From the NCBI RefSeq assembly GCF_029581275.1, contig NZ_CP120742.1, positions 2,888,501-2,952,500 on the forward strand: DNA of 64,000 nucleotides, given 5' to 3'. Each line of letters opens with the position of its first letter. Positions within the stretch are counted from its first letter, which is position 1. Below, in pieces: positions 25,621 through 33,399 of this stretch. The translations under genes were made by a program, and so were the position numbers. This DNA comes from Micromonospora sp. WMMD1155 (lineage in GTDB: Bacteria; Actinomycetota; Actinomycetes; Mycobacteriales; Micromonosporaceae). Below the pieces are notes generated by a model. That model did not search any database, was not told the origin of the DNA, and worked only from the letters and a program-made list of their open reading frames with translations.

Positions 25621-28028
25621 TGCGCACCCTGGCCTTTCCCTACACCGAAGCGATGGCGGAGAAGATCCACGGCTACACCCTCGGCAGCGAGGTCAACGAC
25701 ACCTGGCAGGACCTGAACCGCCGATACACCCGCCACCCGAAGAACCTGCCGTACAGGGATCTGAGCCTCGGCTTGCGCTACGTGTCCAGCGACTACGCCA
25801 CCATCTGCAAGGATCCCGACGGCCCCGGCACGCTGCTCCTGATGCGCAAGAAGATCGACACCGCCATCATCAGCCGGCTCTTCGCCGCCTTCGAACGAGA
25901 CCTCGTGGCCAGGCACGGCGCACCATTCGAAGACCTCCTCGGCCCACTGCTACGCCGTACCAAGCCACGCACGATTCACATCGCCAAGTACCTCCAGGCG
26001 GGCACGGTGACACACGCCGACATCCCGAACTGGGTCTTCGACGTCGCCACCTGGCGCACTATCGAGCTCCTCCGAGGTGCGCTCAAGCTGCCCGACGGTA
26101 CGGACCTGCTTCTCCGTCCCGACATCGACGGCAACCTCGTCGCCTTCAACCGCCCGCTTCCCGAGACGCACCCCAGGGCCGAACAAGGCATCCATTACAT
26201 CAGTCTCGAACCCATCACCGTCCCCGGCTACCCCGGTATCCTGCTCAACCTCGACGCCCACATCAGCGCCACCACTGGCTTCCCCGGCAACGCCAAGAGC
26301 CTCTGGATCGCCACCGACGACACCGGCATGCTGCTCACCGCCAGACACCGCTACGACCGGCCCACCAACCGAAACGTGATCACCGGGCTCCTTCCCCAAC
26401 TCGTCGACTCCTTCAGCATCCGCGGCGTGCCCGCCGACTTCACCGCAGATGACCTCCTCGCGACCCACCCCCGCATCCGCGCCCGGCACGCCACCAGACC
26501 CGACAGGCACCCCATCGGCTCCGGACCGGGCCGCCGATTCCTGGACTGCGTGCTCGAGCACGCCACCGCCAGGCTCAACACGGAGTCGCTCGTCCTGGAA
26601 ACCACACCCATACGCAACATCGACGCCCCCGGCGACCCCGACCGGCACGCGAAACTCGCCTCGGCCGTCAACGCGGCAGCACGGCCGATCCACATCAGCG
26701 TCGTCTACCAGGACGACCTACAGCGCCACCGGTCCGCCCAGGCGCTCACCGAAGTACTCAACCTCCCCGAGAACAGCCTCACAACCGCAGGGAGCACCTT
26801 CCTCGACGGCGCGCTCACCATCACCTTCGACAGCGCCAAGACCGACATGCTGGTCGCTCCCGGACCCACGCACCTCCGGAACACCCTCGCCGAGCAGATC
26901 ATCTCCACCAAGACCCCGGACGCCCTGCACCTCGTACTCGCCGAGAGCAACAAAGAACTCGCCGCAGCCAAGCCCGCCGAAGACCCCAAGCCACAGCTTC
27001 GCCGCGCCCTGGCCGCCCACGGCACCGTCAGCCAGTTCATCGATCCAGCGTCAACGCCCAAGCCTGACGCCGTCGACCACCCCGCCAATGCCGCCGTACG
27101 AGACCTCCTCCGGGCAGCGGGACTCACCGCCACCACACCCACCCGGGTGTTCTCGCGCCCCCTGCAGCCGCAGCCATGCGTCGTCGTCGGTCTCTACACC
27201 CGCGAACAGAACCAACCCGCCACCCGCATGATCAGCCTCTCCGCCCTCATTAGCGACGGAACCGACACACCCTGGCACATGCTCGGCTACCACCCCGACG
27301 CCCACGGCTGGAACGACCTCCCCACCGCCATCGCCGCACATCACGCCACCGACCTGAGCCAGTTCAACGACCCGAACCCCACCACCCGCACAGCACTGGC
27401 GCGGGCCTACACAGAACGGGCCCTGCACCAGCTCCGCACCCGCTACGACGACATCCCGATGATCATCTACATCGACGGCTCCAACCGGTACCCACTGTGG
27501 TCCGGCACCACCAACAAAAACCTGGGTAACGGACAGCTCGATGCGCTGCCCCACCTCGGAATGATCAACCCAGCCGACATCTCACTGGTCAGGGTCAACA
27601 CGGCATCAGACAGCAAGCTGCCACAACCCGTCAGGGCAACCGGAAAGCGGGTAAACGTCGACGACGGTGCAGTCCCAGCCACCGAACGGCTCTACCACCT
27701 TCCCGGCGCGCACCAGGACACCTACTACCTCATCAACCGCTCGCGTAGCGACAAAGCGTTCCAATCCAGCGTCAGAGCTGGCCACCGTCAGACACGATTC
27801 GACCTCGCGGAAGCAAGAGAACTACGCACACCCTGGCACGCGATGACCTGCACCGAATTTCTTCTCCTCGAACACGGCGCCTTCGAACGCCAACACCTCG
27901 CGGCGCTCAGCGCGCGGCTGTGTGGGCATTCGCTGGCCTGGGACGGGCGGACAGCCCGACCCGCGCCCGTACACCTCGCTCGACAGATCCTGGAGGACCA
28001 TCCCGGGCGCAAGACGGCTGCACGCTGA
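25620..28028 (+). CDS. pPIWI-RE protein (prokaryotic Argonaute relative)
   Basis: An 802-residue protein recognised by gene order and by its C-terminal RNase H/PIWI-like domain. YDDIPMIIYIDGSNRYPLWSG places the first core strand aspartate near residue 617; ISLVRVNTASDS follows on a later strand, and YYLINRSRSDKAFQSS with the arginine-rich stretch fits the guide-5'-end binding part. The N-terminal half lacks named domains, as is usual for this family. pPIWI-RE proteins are thought to use nucleic-acid guides with helicase and nuclease partners to attack invading plasmids or phages. Whether this PIWI domain itself cleaves is uncertain, since I cannot place a full acidic tetrad. Start: ATG sharing one base with the helicase stop (TGATG). 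Confidence 0.85.
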   Translation: MRTLAFPYTEAMAEKIHGYTLGSEVNDTWQDLNRRYTRHPKNLPYRDLSLGLRYVSSDYATICKDPDGPGTLLLMRKKIDTAIISRLFAAFERDLVARHGAPFEDLLGPLLRRTKPRTIHIAKYLQAGTVTHADIPNWVFDVATWRTIELLRGALKLPDGTDLLLRPDIDGNLVAFNRPLPETHPRAEQGIHYISLEPITVPGYPGILLNLDAHISATTGFPGNAKSLWIATDDTGMLLTARHRYDRPTNRNVITGLLPQLVDSFSIRGVPADFTADDLLATHPRIRARHATRPDRHPIGSGPGRRFLDCVLEHATARLNTESLVLETTPIRNIDAPGDPDRHAKLASAVNAAARPIHISVVYQDDLQRHRSAQALTEVLNLPENSLTTAGSTFLDGALTITFDSAKTDMLVAPGPTHLRNTLAEQIISTKTPDALHLVLAESNKELAAAKPAEDPKPQLRRALAAHGTVSQFIDPASTPKPDAVDHPANAAVRDLLRAAGLTATTPTRVFSRPLQPQPCVVVGLYTREQNQPATRMISLSALISDGTDTPWHMLGYHPDAHGWNDLPTAIAAHHATDLSQFNDPNPTTRTALARAYTERALHQLRTRYDDIPMIIYIDGSNRYPLWSGTTNKNLGNGQLDALPHLGMINPADISLVRVNTASDSKLPQPVRATGKRVNVDDGAVPATERLYHLPGAHQDTYYLINRSRSDKAFQSSVRAGHRQTRFDLAEARELRTPWHAMTCTEFLLLEHGAFERQHLAALSARLCGHSLAWDGRTARPAPVHLARQILEDHPGRKTAAR

Positions 28029-28277
28029 GGTGTGAACGGCCGAGGGGGCCCGCACACGGCCGGTCATTACACGCATACTGGACCGAGACTCTGGCACACG
28101 CGGCACAGCGCGACCGCCGATCGGGAGGACGGGGAGGCTTACCACCCACCCCGCGCATCGCAATGCCCGATTCTCAAACCACAACGCCCCGTTGAGCACC
28201 GGTTCCGGTTACCGCGCTGCCAGCTTGGTGGACACGGTGTCCGTCCTCCCACAATAGCCACGTGTGAACCTATCGAT

Positions 28278-29711
28278 ATGGTCGTTCCGTTGAACCAGAT
28301 CGTGAGCTCGAACATCACGGCCCACCTCGGCGGTTGCCCGCCATGGTGTGTCAAGGTCCACGCCGAGGAGGAGTTGGGTAGTCCGGGCGACCGGGCCCGG
28401 GGGCACTCCCGGATGGTGATGCAGACCCATAAGGGTGAGGTCGGCGGAATGGCGGTGGAGATCTTCTCACTGGAGCACCTTGACCAGCCCGAGGAGAACA
28501 CCCCAGCGGAGTTGGTCGTGTCCGCTCCGGATCCGCTCAGTCTGGCCGACGCCGGCTACCTCGCCACCTCCATTAGGAAGGCGGTCATGGAAGCCCGCCG
28601 AACGCACCGGCCGTACTGGCTGAGGCGGGCGTGTCCTTCCTGGTGTGTCGCGACGCACCAGGACGGCGACCATCTCGAGGATCGCATCCACTGGCCAGAC
28701 GACTCGCCGCCTGTGCTGTTGTCGCTACACAGCTCAGTGAGTACTGCCGGCGAGTCGTGCAGCGATGGGACGTACCGGCCGCCGGGGCTGGAGGTCGACT
28801 TGGAGCAGCACGCCGACGCGGTCGAGCCGGTGGTGAAGTTCGTGATCGAGGGCGCGACGGCGGCGTTGCGGCTCACGCTGGACGAGGCTGAGCAGGTGCG
28901 GACGGCGGTCGGACGAGTTGTGGCCATGGCGCGCGATACGGACAACCAGCTGGTCGAGGCCGGATTGGCCGGTCCAGCGCCGAGGCCATACCGGCCGAGC
29001 CTCGACCAGACCGTGGCCGATCTGGTGGTCCACGACGAGGGCCTGACGGCCGAGCAGAAGATCAGCGTGTTCCGCGGCGTGGTCGCCGAGCGACTTACCC
29101 AGCAGGGTCTGAGCGTCGCTGAGCAGGCTGTGCGGTTGAACTGCACCGAGGAGCAGGTGCTGGACGCGATGGTGGACTTCGCGATGTGGTCGCACGCCGG
29201 CTACCTGCTTCCACCCGCCAAGCCGGCCGAGCCGCAGTGCCCGGTGTGGTGCGGTGGGGAGTGCCTTACCGAAGACGGCGTCCGCCTGCACGACCGGCAC
29301 GTGGCCGCCGTGTACGGCCAGCACCACGAATGTTCCAACGACATCAAGGTGGCGACGGTCGACCTTCAGGCGTTCAACTCTCCCGACGGGTACGACGAGC
29401 CGCCATCAGTGACGCTGGCCATCGACAACCCGGAACAGCGCCCCACCGACATGACCAAGCTCGACGGGATGAACCACAACGCGGTCCGGAACCTGGCCGC
29501 ATCGCTGCTGTCGGGCTTCTGGGACCGTACGACGATCCGGCTCACCCCTCAGAAAGCGGCGAACCTCGGCGCGTCACTGATCGCCGCATCCCGCGCTGCC
29601 CACAACAACACCGCAGTCAAGCCTGACCACAGCGCGGATGTGGAGCGGTCCGGACCCTGCGCAACGAGGTCCGGGCCACTCATCCAGGGGACGCTCAACC
29701 CGTGCAAATGA
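28278..29711 (+). CDS. DUF6907-like protein with three CPxWC modules
   Basis: A 477-residue protein with three copies of a module whose first part reads C-P-x-W-C: GGCPPWCVKVH (near residue 14), RACPSWCVATHQDGDH (near 118) and PQCPVWCGGECLTEDGVRLH (near 317). Each is followed by a histidine and a beta-rich stretch ending in a helix that reads like LTLDEAEQVRTAV. This is the DUF6907 pattern common in actinobacterial mobile elements; function unknown, possibly metal binding. Typical members have a single module, so three are unusual. The ATG at 28278 is chosen as the last start before the first module; the ribosome binding site is weak. Confidence 0.6.
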   Translation: MVVPLNQIVSSNITAHLGGCPPWCVKVHAEEELGSPGDRARGHSRMVMQTHKGEVGGMAVEIFSLEHLDQPEENTPAELVVSAPDPLSLADAGYLATSIRKAVMEARRTHRPYWLRRACPSWCVATHQDGDHLEDRIHWPDDSPPVLLSLHSSVSTAGESCSDGTYRPPGLEVDLEQHADAVEPVVKFVIEGATAALRLTLDEAEQVRTAVGRVVAMARDTDNQLVEAGLAGPAPRPYRPSLDQTVADLVVHDEGLTAEQKISVFRGVVAERLTQQGLSVAEQAVRLNCTEEQVLDAMVDFAMWSHAGYLLPPAKPAEPQCPVWCGGECLTEDGVRLHDRHVAAVYGQHHECSNDIKVATVDLQAFNSPDGYDEPPSVTLAIDNPEQRPTDMTKLDGMNHNAVRNLAASLLSGFWDRTTIRLTPQKAANLGASLIAASRAAHNNTAVKPDHSADVERSGPCATRSGPLIQGTLNPCK

Positions 29712-29739
29712 CGTAGAACCAGTGGCCCCTGATCCCGAG

Positions 29740-30210
29740 GTGTGGTGCACCGTGTGCAGCTGCCGGCCGGCGAACTCCGCACGGCCCCGGGATGTCGGGC
29801 ACGTAGGGCACTCCCACGTCCCGGTGGCCGAAATGACGTCCCGGGCTAGCCACTCCCCGGCGCCGGTCTGCACCGCCAGGCGCTCCCCGGCTCGCCGCAC
29901 CTTCTGAGCCCGGACCGGCCGGAGCACCGGAAGGTCGTAGCGCTGCTCGTAGGCCCCGCAGATAGTCCACGACGTGCCCGGCGGTCGGGAACTCCTCACC
30001 CTCCTGCCGCGGCATGCCCCACCCCGGCAGCGGGCTGTACTCCGCTGGGGAGAACAACCGCAACGACTCTCAGCCATGCCGCCACGCGCCACCCGGCTGC
30101 GGCTGGGCGTCGAGGATGACGTAATCCAGATCGGCGCTGCGCAGGTAGTAACCGGCAGCCAGGCCCGCCTGCCCACCCCCGACGACCACCACATCACCCG
30201 ACCCGGGCAC
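29740..30210 (-). pseudogene. Decayed flavin-dependent monooxygenase (ArsO-like)
   Basis: From the GTG at 30210 the frame gives VVVVGGGQAGLAAGYYL, a Rossmann FAD-binding motif, then WRHG and a TGA at 30070-30072 where relatives have tryptophan (WRHxWxSL). The same frame resumes as LRLFSPAEYSPLPGWG, reaches GHVVDYLR, then shifts by one extra G near 29955-29958 into AYEQRYDLPVLRPV. Two further compensating shifts occur around WECPxVPDIPG. Homology ends after HTVHH, about half way through the expected length of about 350 residues. With the adjacent divergent ArsR gene this looks like a dead arsenic-type or related oxidoreductase unit. Confidence 0.75.
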
Positions 30211-30332
30211 GCACGACACCTCCCTCGATCCATAGATCATCATGCCGAGACGGCAGAAGCGGTGGGTGCCTACACGAACTCACGGTGATCCTGCCCTCGT
30301 TCACCAGCCGATCGACGGTGTCAGCTGCAACG

Positions 30333-30704
30333 ATGCACGACGTGGGAACTGTGAAGAGTGCGACGCCCGCCATCTCGCCCCTCGCCGGCGAGCCGATCGA
30401 CCGCGCCGATGCCGAACGGCTCGCGGGAGTGCTGAAGGCGTTCGCCGACCCGGCCCGGCTGCGACTGCTCAGCCTGATCCAGTCGGCCCCGCAGGGAGAG
30501 GCGTCGGTCAGTGACCTCACCGCGCCCCTCGGACTCTCCCAGCCGACCGTTAGCCACCACCTGCGGATCCTCACCGAGGCCGGCCTGCTCGAGCGTGACA
30601 AGCGCGGCGTCTGGGCCTACTACCGGCTCGTGCCGTCCGCCATCGCCGCGATCGCCGACCTGCTGACCCCGCCTCGCAAGCGAGCGACGAAGAAGACCCG
30701 CTGA
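30333..30704 (+). CDS. ArsR-family transcriptional regulator
   Basis: A 123-residue winged-helix repressor of the ArsR/SmtB family. VLKAFADPARLRLLSLIQ and PLGLSQPTVSHHLRILTEAG form the helix-turn-helix, and GVWAYYRLVPSAIAAI the wing and last helix. The cysteine pair of arsenic sensors (ELCVCDL) is replaced by EASVSDL, and there is no other cysteine, so a classical arsenic site is absent. It is divergent from the decayed monooxygenase, its likely former target. ATG 30333 is preferred on family length. A hairpin follows the gene. Confidence 0.85.
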   Translation: MHDVGTVKSATPAISPLAGEPIDRADAERLAGVLKAFADPARLRLLSLIQSAPQGEASVSDLTAPLGLSQPTVSHHLRILTEAGLLERDKRGVWAYYRLVPSAIAAIADLLTPPRKRATKKTR

Positions 30705-30718
30705 CCGACGCCACGGAA

Positions 30719-30753
30719 GACCGCCGCCAACGCCTCCTGACCCGGCGGCGGTC
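30719..30753 (+). terminator. Hairpin after the ArsR gene
   Basis: GACCGCCGCC at 30719-30728 pairs with GGCGGCGGTC at 30744-30753 around a 15-base loop, starting 15 bases after the stop codon. It has no T tract. Confidence 0.65.
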
Positions 30754-30786
30754 GGGCCGCAGGCGCGAAGGTTCTAACCTGCTTTC

Positions 30787-31650
30787 ATGGGGGACGAGGA
30801 AGCGCAGCCGGAATTCAGGCAGTGGTACGACCGTGCGCTCGACGTCGGCCCGGCCGGAAATCAGGCCTTCTTCGGTCGGGACGTGCTGGCTGGCCTGGTA
30901 CAGGGAATCCGGGACTTCCGAGAGCACCGGCAGCAGCGGTGGGACCAACACCATGGGCCTGGGGCGACGTTGCTGGGCTGCGCGATGTGGATGGACGACC
31001 CGGAACTGCTCGACGAACTCGCCAGGCTGCAGGCTGCCTGCGTGGTGGTCAGCAAGCAGGCCCGGGACAAGAAGGTGCAGCCGCCGGATCTGCCCTACAA
31101 GCTTCGCCGCCTGGCCGACCTCAACACCCGCGCGCCCGGTCTCCCGGTGTGCTATTTCCCCCCGCTGGAGCAACTGACCTCACTGGTCGACGGTGAGCCC
31201 CCGATGATCGGACCCGGGTGGTCGCTGCCGCCCGGCGACGAGATGATCCCGACCGTGCGGACGATCGGCTTCCGCAAGGGCGTGGGCGCCAACGGGTCCA
31301 TGCCACCGATCCTCCACGCCAAGCTGGCGCTACTCGGCCGCCTCTGGGAACACGACGAAGACGACTTCGGGCCGGCCGACGTCACCGCCTTCACCCCGAA
31401 GCGACTCTGGATCGGGTCAGCGAACTTCACGGCGTCGTCACGACGCAGCCTCGAGTTCGGCTTCTGGACGGAGGACCCCGTACTGCTGCGCGGTGCCGAG
31501 GAATTCCTACTGGACCTGATCGGCAGCTCAGAGGGCATCGACCCGGACGCCGACCTGCACCTGCCGGAACGGGCGCTACCGGACTTCGACGACTCCGCCA
31601 TGGCGGAGGCGGCGGCCGAACTACGGTTCGCCGACCCCGAAGACGACTAA
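30787..31650 (+). CDS. Phospholipase D-fold protein with one HKD motif
   Basis: A 287-residue protein whose C-terminal part has the phospholipase D signature: HAKLALLG (H-x-K) at about residue 177 and LWIGSANFTASSRRSLEFG (G-S-x-N) at about 210-228. Only one such motif is present, so activity would require a dimer, as in Nuc- and BfiI-type nucleases. The N-terminal 150 residues have no known domain. It stands alone near the right end of the mobile element. A nuclease role in defence is plausible, but no helicase or methylase partner is adjacent. Confidence 0.7.
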   Translation: MGDEEAQPEFRQWYDRALDVGPAGNQAFFGRDVLAGLVQGIRDFREHRQQRWDQHHGPGATLLGCAMWMDDPELLDELARLQAACVVVSKQARDKKVQPPDLPYKLRRLADLNTRAPGLPVCYFPPLEQLTSLVDGEPPMIGPGWSLPPGDEMIPTVRTIGFRKGVGANGSMPPILHAKLALLGRLWEHDEDDFGPADVTAFTPKRLWIGSANFTASSRRSLEFGFWTEDPVLLRGAEEFLLDLIGSSEGIDPDADLHLPERALPDFDDSAMAEAAAELRFADPEDD

Positions 31651-32069
31651 CATCGCCGCACTCGGCCGCCCGCTCCCGCTGTCATCGAAGCGCGGATCAC
31701 CGCGCCAAGGTCTGTGGGTGGCGCCAGCGGTCCCGCCTCGGTCCGAGTGAAGCGGGAGATGAAGGCGGTCATTGGGGAGCGTGCGTGCTACCTAATTGTC
31801 GACATCGCCAGAACCCTCGGCGCTCAGATCCGAGGGATATCGCGGCCCGCATGGTGCTCCGATGGTGCTCGGATGTTCGGCACCGGTCGAGCACGGGCGG
31901 GTCGAAATCAGCACGGTGAGCCCGGCAGCGGCGAGCCCATCACCCTGCCCGTCGCCTGCAGCGCGTGGACCAGCCGAAACAAAAAGCCCTCCGCGTGGAC
32001 GAAGGGCTTGCAATACAGTACGAGCTATGAGACTTTGTATTCGGTGGGGAAGGTGGGTTACCCTTCCTC
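31651..32069. other. Non-coding right end of the mobile element
   Basis: About 420 bases lie between the phospholipase D gene and the attachment site. No convincing gene is seen; short frames here lack ribosome binding sites and known domains. At the right edge a small inverted repeat (GGAAGG and CCTTCC around TGGGTTAC, 32048-32067) abuts the attachment site and could be an integrase or excisionase arm site. Confidence 0.45.
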
Positions 32070-32114
32070 CTACGGATCAGAAGGTTAGGGGTTCGAGTCC
32101 CTTCGGGCGCACCA
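32070..32114 (+). other. Attachment site: 3' part of a tRNA-Arg(ACG) gene
   Basis: The 45 bases run from the anticodon loop CTACGGA through the variable region, a T arm (AGGGG, TTCGAGT, CCCTT) and the acceptor 3' strand CGGGCGC-A to an encoded CCA. The bases upstream do not form the D arm, the anticodon 5' stem or a GCGCCCG acceptor strand, so this is not a complete tRNA. A 3' tRNA fragment at the edge of conjugative cargo is the classical distal attachment site left by a tRNA-targeting integrase. The intact tRNA-Arg and the integrase should lie left of the window. Confidence 0.8.
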
Positions 32115-32120
32115 ACGATC

Positions 32121-32159
32121 AAGGCCGTGACCTGCTGTAACAGGGGTTGCGGCCTTTTT
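32121..32159 (+). terminator. Rho-independent terminator of the tRNA-Arg gene
   Basis: AAGGCCG at 32121-32127 pairs with CGGCCTT, with further internal pairing (ACCTGCTG with CAG and GGT), followed by a run of five T. It starts 7 bases after the tRNA CCA and marks the start of chromosomal sequence. Confidence 0.75.
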
Positions 32160-32293
32160 CCAGTTCCCGACGTCTGTGCGGCCCCGGCGTCAGCCACGGT
32201 GTCCGGCGAAGACGGCGGGTGCCGCCTTTCAGGCCGCGTCGTCCAACGCCGGTTGATCGAGGTGGCCACGGGCCAGTCATGGGATGGTGTCAG

Positions 32294-33331
32294 TCAGTCC
32301 CGAACCTCGGTCAGCAGCATGTCGCTCGCGTCGGTTCTGAAGTACAGCACCAGCCGGCCGCTGCGCGACGCGCCCACCAGGCCGGCCGACCGCAGCAGGC
32401 CCAGGTGTTGCGAGACGGCTCCCGGCGTCAGGCCGGTGCGGTAGGCGAGTTCCGTGGTGGAGGCCGGGGCGTCCAGCTCCAGCAGCAGCCGGGTGCGCGA
32501 GCGCCCGATCACCCGTTCCAGCGCGGGGGCGGCCGCTGTGGTCCGCTGCTCCCACAGTGTCGCCACGCCGCGGGCGGGGTAGGTCAGGGTCGGTTGCCAG
32601 GGTGGCATCGTGCTGGAGAAGACGGTCGGCCAGACGAACGCCGACGGGACGAGCAGCAGGCCCTCGCCGTCCAGTTGGCGATGCCCGACGAAGCGTGGAT
32701 GAGCGATCGTGAGCTGGTCGTCCTGCCAGCTCACGGATGGTGCCAGGTCGGCGAAGAGGCTCGTGGGGCCGCCGTCGGCCAGGCGGCGGGCGCGGTGCAC
32801 CACGTCGGCTTCCAGCAGGCTGCGCAACCGCGGCCAGTACTCGCTGACCGCCAGGCTCCAGTAGTCGTTCATCTGCCGGGCGAGGCGATCCAGCCCCGCC
32901 GACGGATCGGTCCACATGGCGTGCAACTCGGCATCGTCGGTGCGCGCCTTGGTTTCGTTCCACCCGCTGGTCGCGCTCTGCCGCGCCGGGTCCCGCAAGG
33001 TCGCCAACCGGTCCAGGTCTGTGCGTACCCGCTGCGGTTCGATGCGGCGGAGATCCGCTAGCTCGGTCTGCAGATCGGGTACCGGCGTCGTCGGGGGTGG
33101 TGTGACGAAGTCGGGGATGTACCAGCTCGGTACCGGCACCAGGGCGAACAGCAGGTCGAAGGCGCCCGCTGCCGCGGCCACCCGAGGTGCCACCTGTTTG
33201 ACCCACGGCACGTGCAGGGCGTGCGCCGCTGGATCCTTGAGCACGCGGACGCTGGCGACGATCTCCTGCATCGGCGAGAACGCGAACCGCATCACCGCGA
33301 GGTCGTACGCCGAGAACCCGATGGTGAGCAT
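32294..33331 (-). CDS. ArsR-type regulator with DUF5937 N-terminus
   Basis: A 345-residue transcription factor. The N-terminal 240 residues (MLTIGFSAYDLAVMRFAFSP start) are the DUF5937 region found in streptomycete-type regulators. The C-terminal 80 residues hold a winged helix (TELAYRTGLTPGAVSQHLGL) with a hydrophobic wing. A GGAGG lies just upstream of the ATG. It is transcribed divergently from an MFS transporter across a perfect palindrome (33344-33361), so it probably represses that exporter and itself, and responds to an exported compound. Confidence 0.85.
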   Translation of the reverse strand: MLTIGFSAYDLAVMRFAFSPMQEIVASVRVLKDPAAHALHVPWVKQVAPRVAAAAGAFDLLFALVPVPSWYIPDFVTPPPTTPVPDLQTELADLRRIEPQRVRTDLDRLATLRDPARQSATSGWNETKARTDDAELHAMWTDPSAGLDRLARQMNDYWSLAVSEYWPRLRSLLEADVVHRARRLADGGPTSLFADLAPSVSWQDDQLTIAHPRFVGHRQLDGEGLLLVPSAFVWPTVFSSTMPPWQPTLTYPARGVATLWEQRTTAAAPALERVIGRSRTRLLLELDAPASTTELAYRTGLTPGAVSQHLGLLRSAGLVGASRSGRLVLYFRTDASDMLLTEVRD

Positions 33332-33343
33332 CGCCCTCCTGGA

Positions 33344-33361
33344 ATTTAGCGTGGTCTAAAT
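33344..33361. promoter_or_regulatory. Palindromic operator between regulator and MFS gene
   Basis: ATTTAG at 33344-33349 and CTAAAT at 33356-33361 form a perfect inverted repeat with a 6-base spacer in an otherwise GC-rich region. It lies 13 bases before the regulator start and about 40 bases before the transporter start, the place expected for the binding site of the divergent ArsR-type protein. Confidence 0.65.
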
Positions 33362-33399
33362 CTATCCAGCTGGATCTGATGTCGCACCATGCTCTCCGC

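Noticed and set aside
28032..28277. N-terminal extension of the DUF6907-like protein
   Set aside because: The extra 82 residues are histidine- and arginine-rich without domain character; the first module begins just after the ATG at 28278.
32037..32114. Complete tRNA-Arg gene
   Set aside because: The 5' acceptor strand, D arm and 5' half of the anticodon stem cannot be formed from the bases upstream of 32070. Only the 3' 45 bases are tRNA.
1..32114. Prophage
   Set aside because: No capsid, terminase, portal, tail or lysis genes are seen. The secretion and coupling ATPases point to conjugation.
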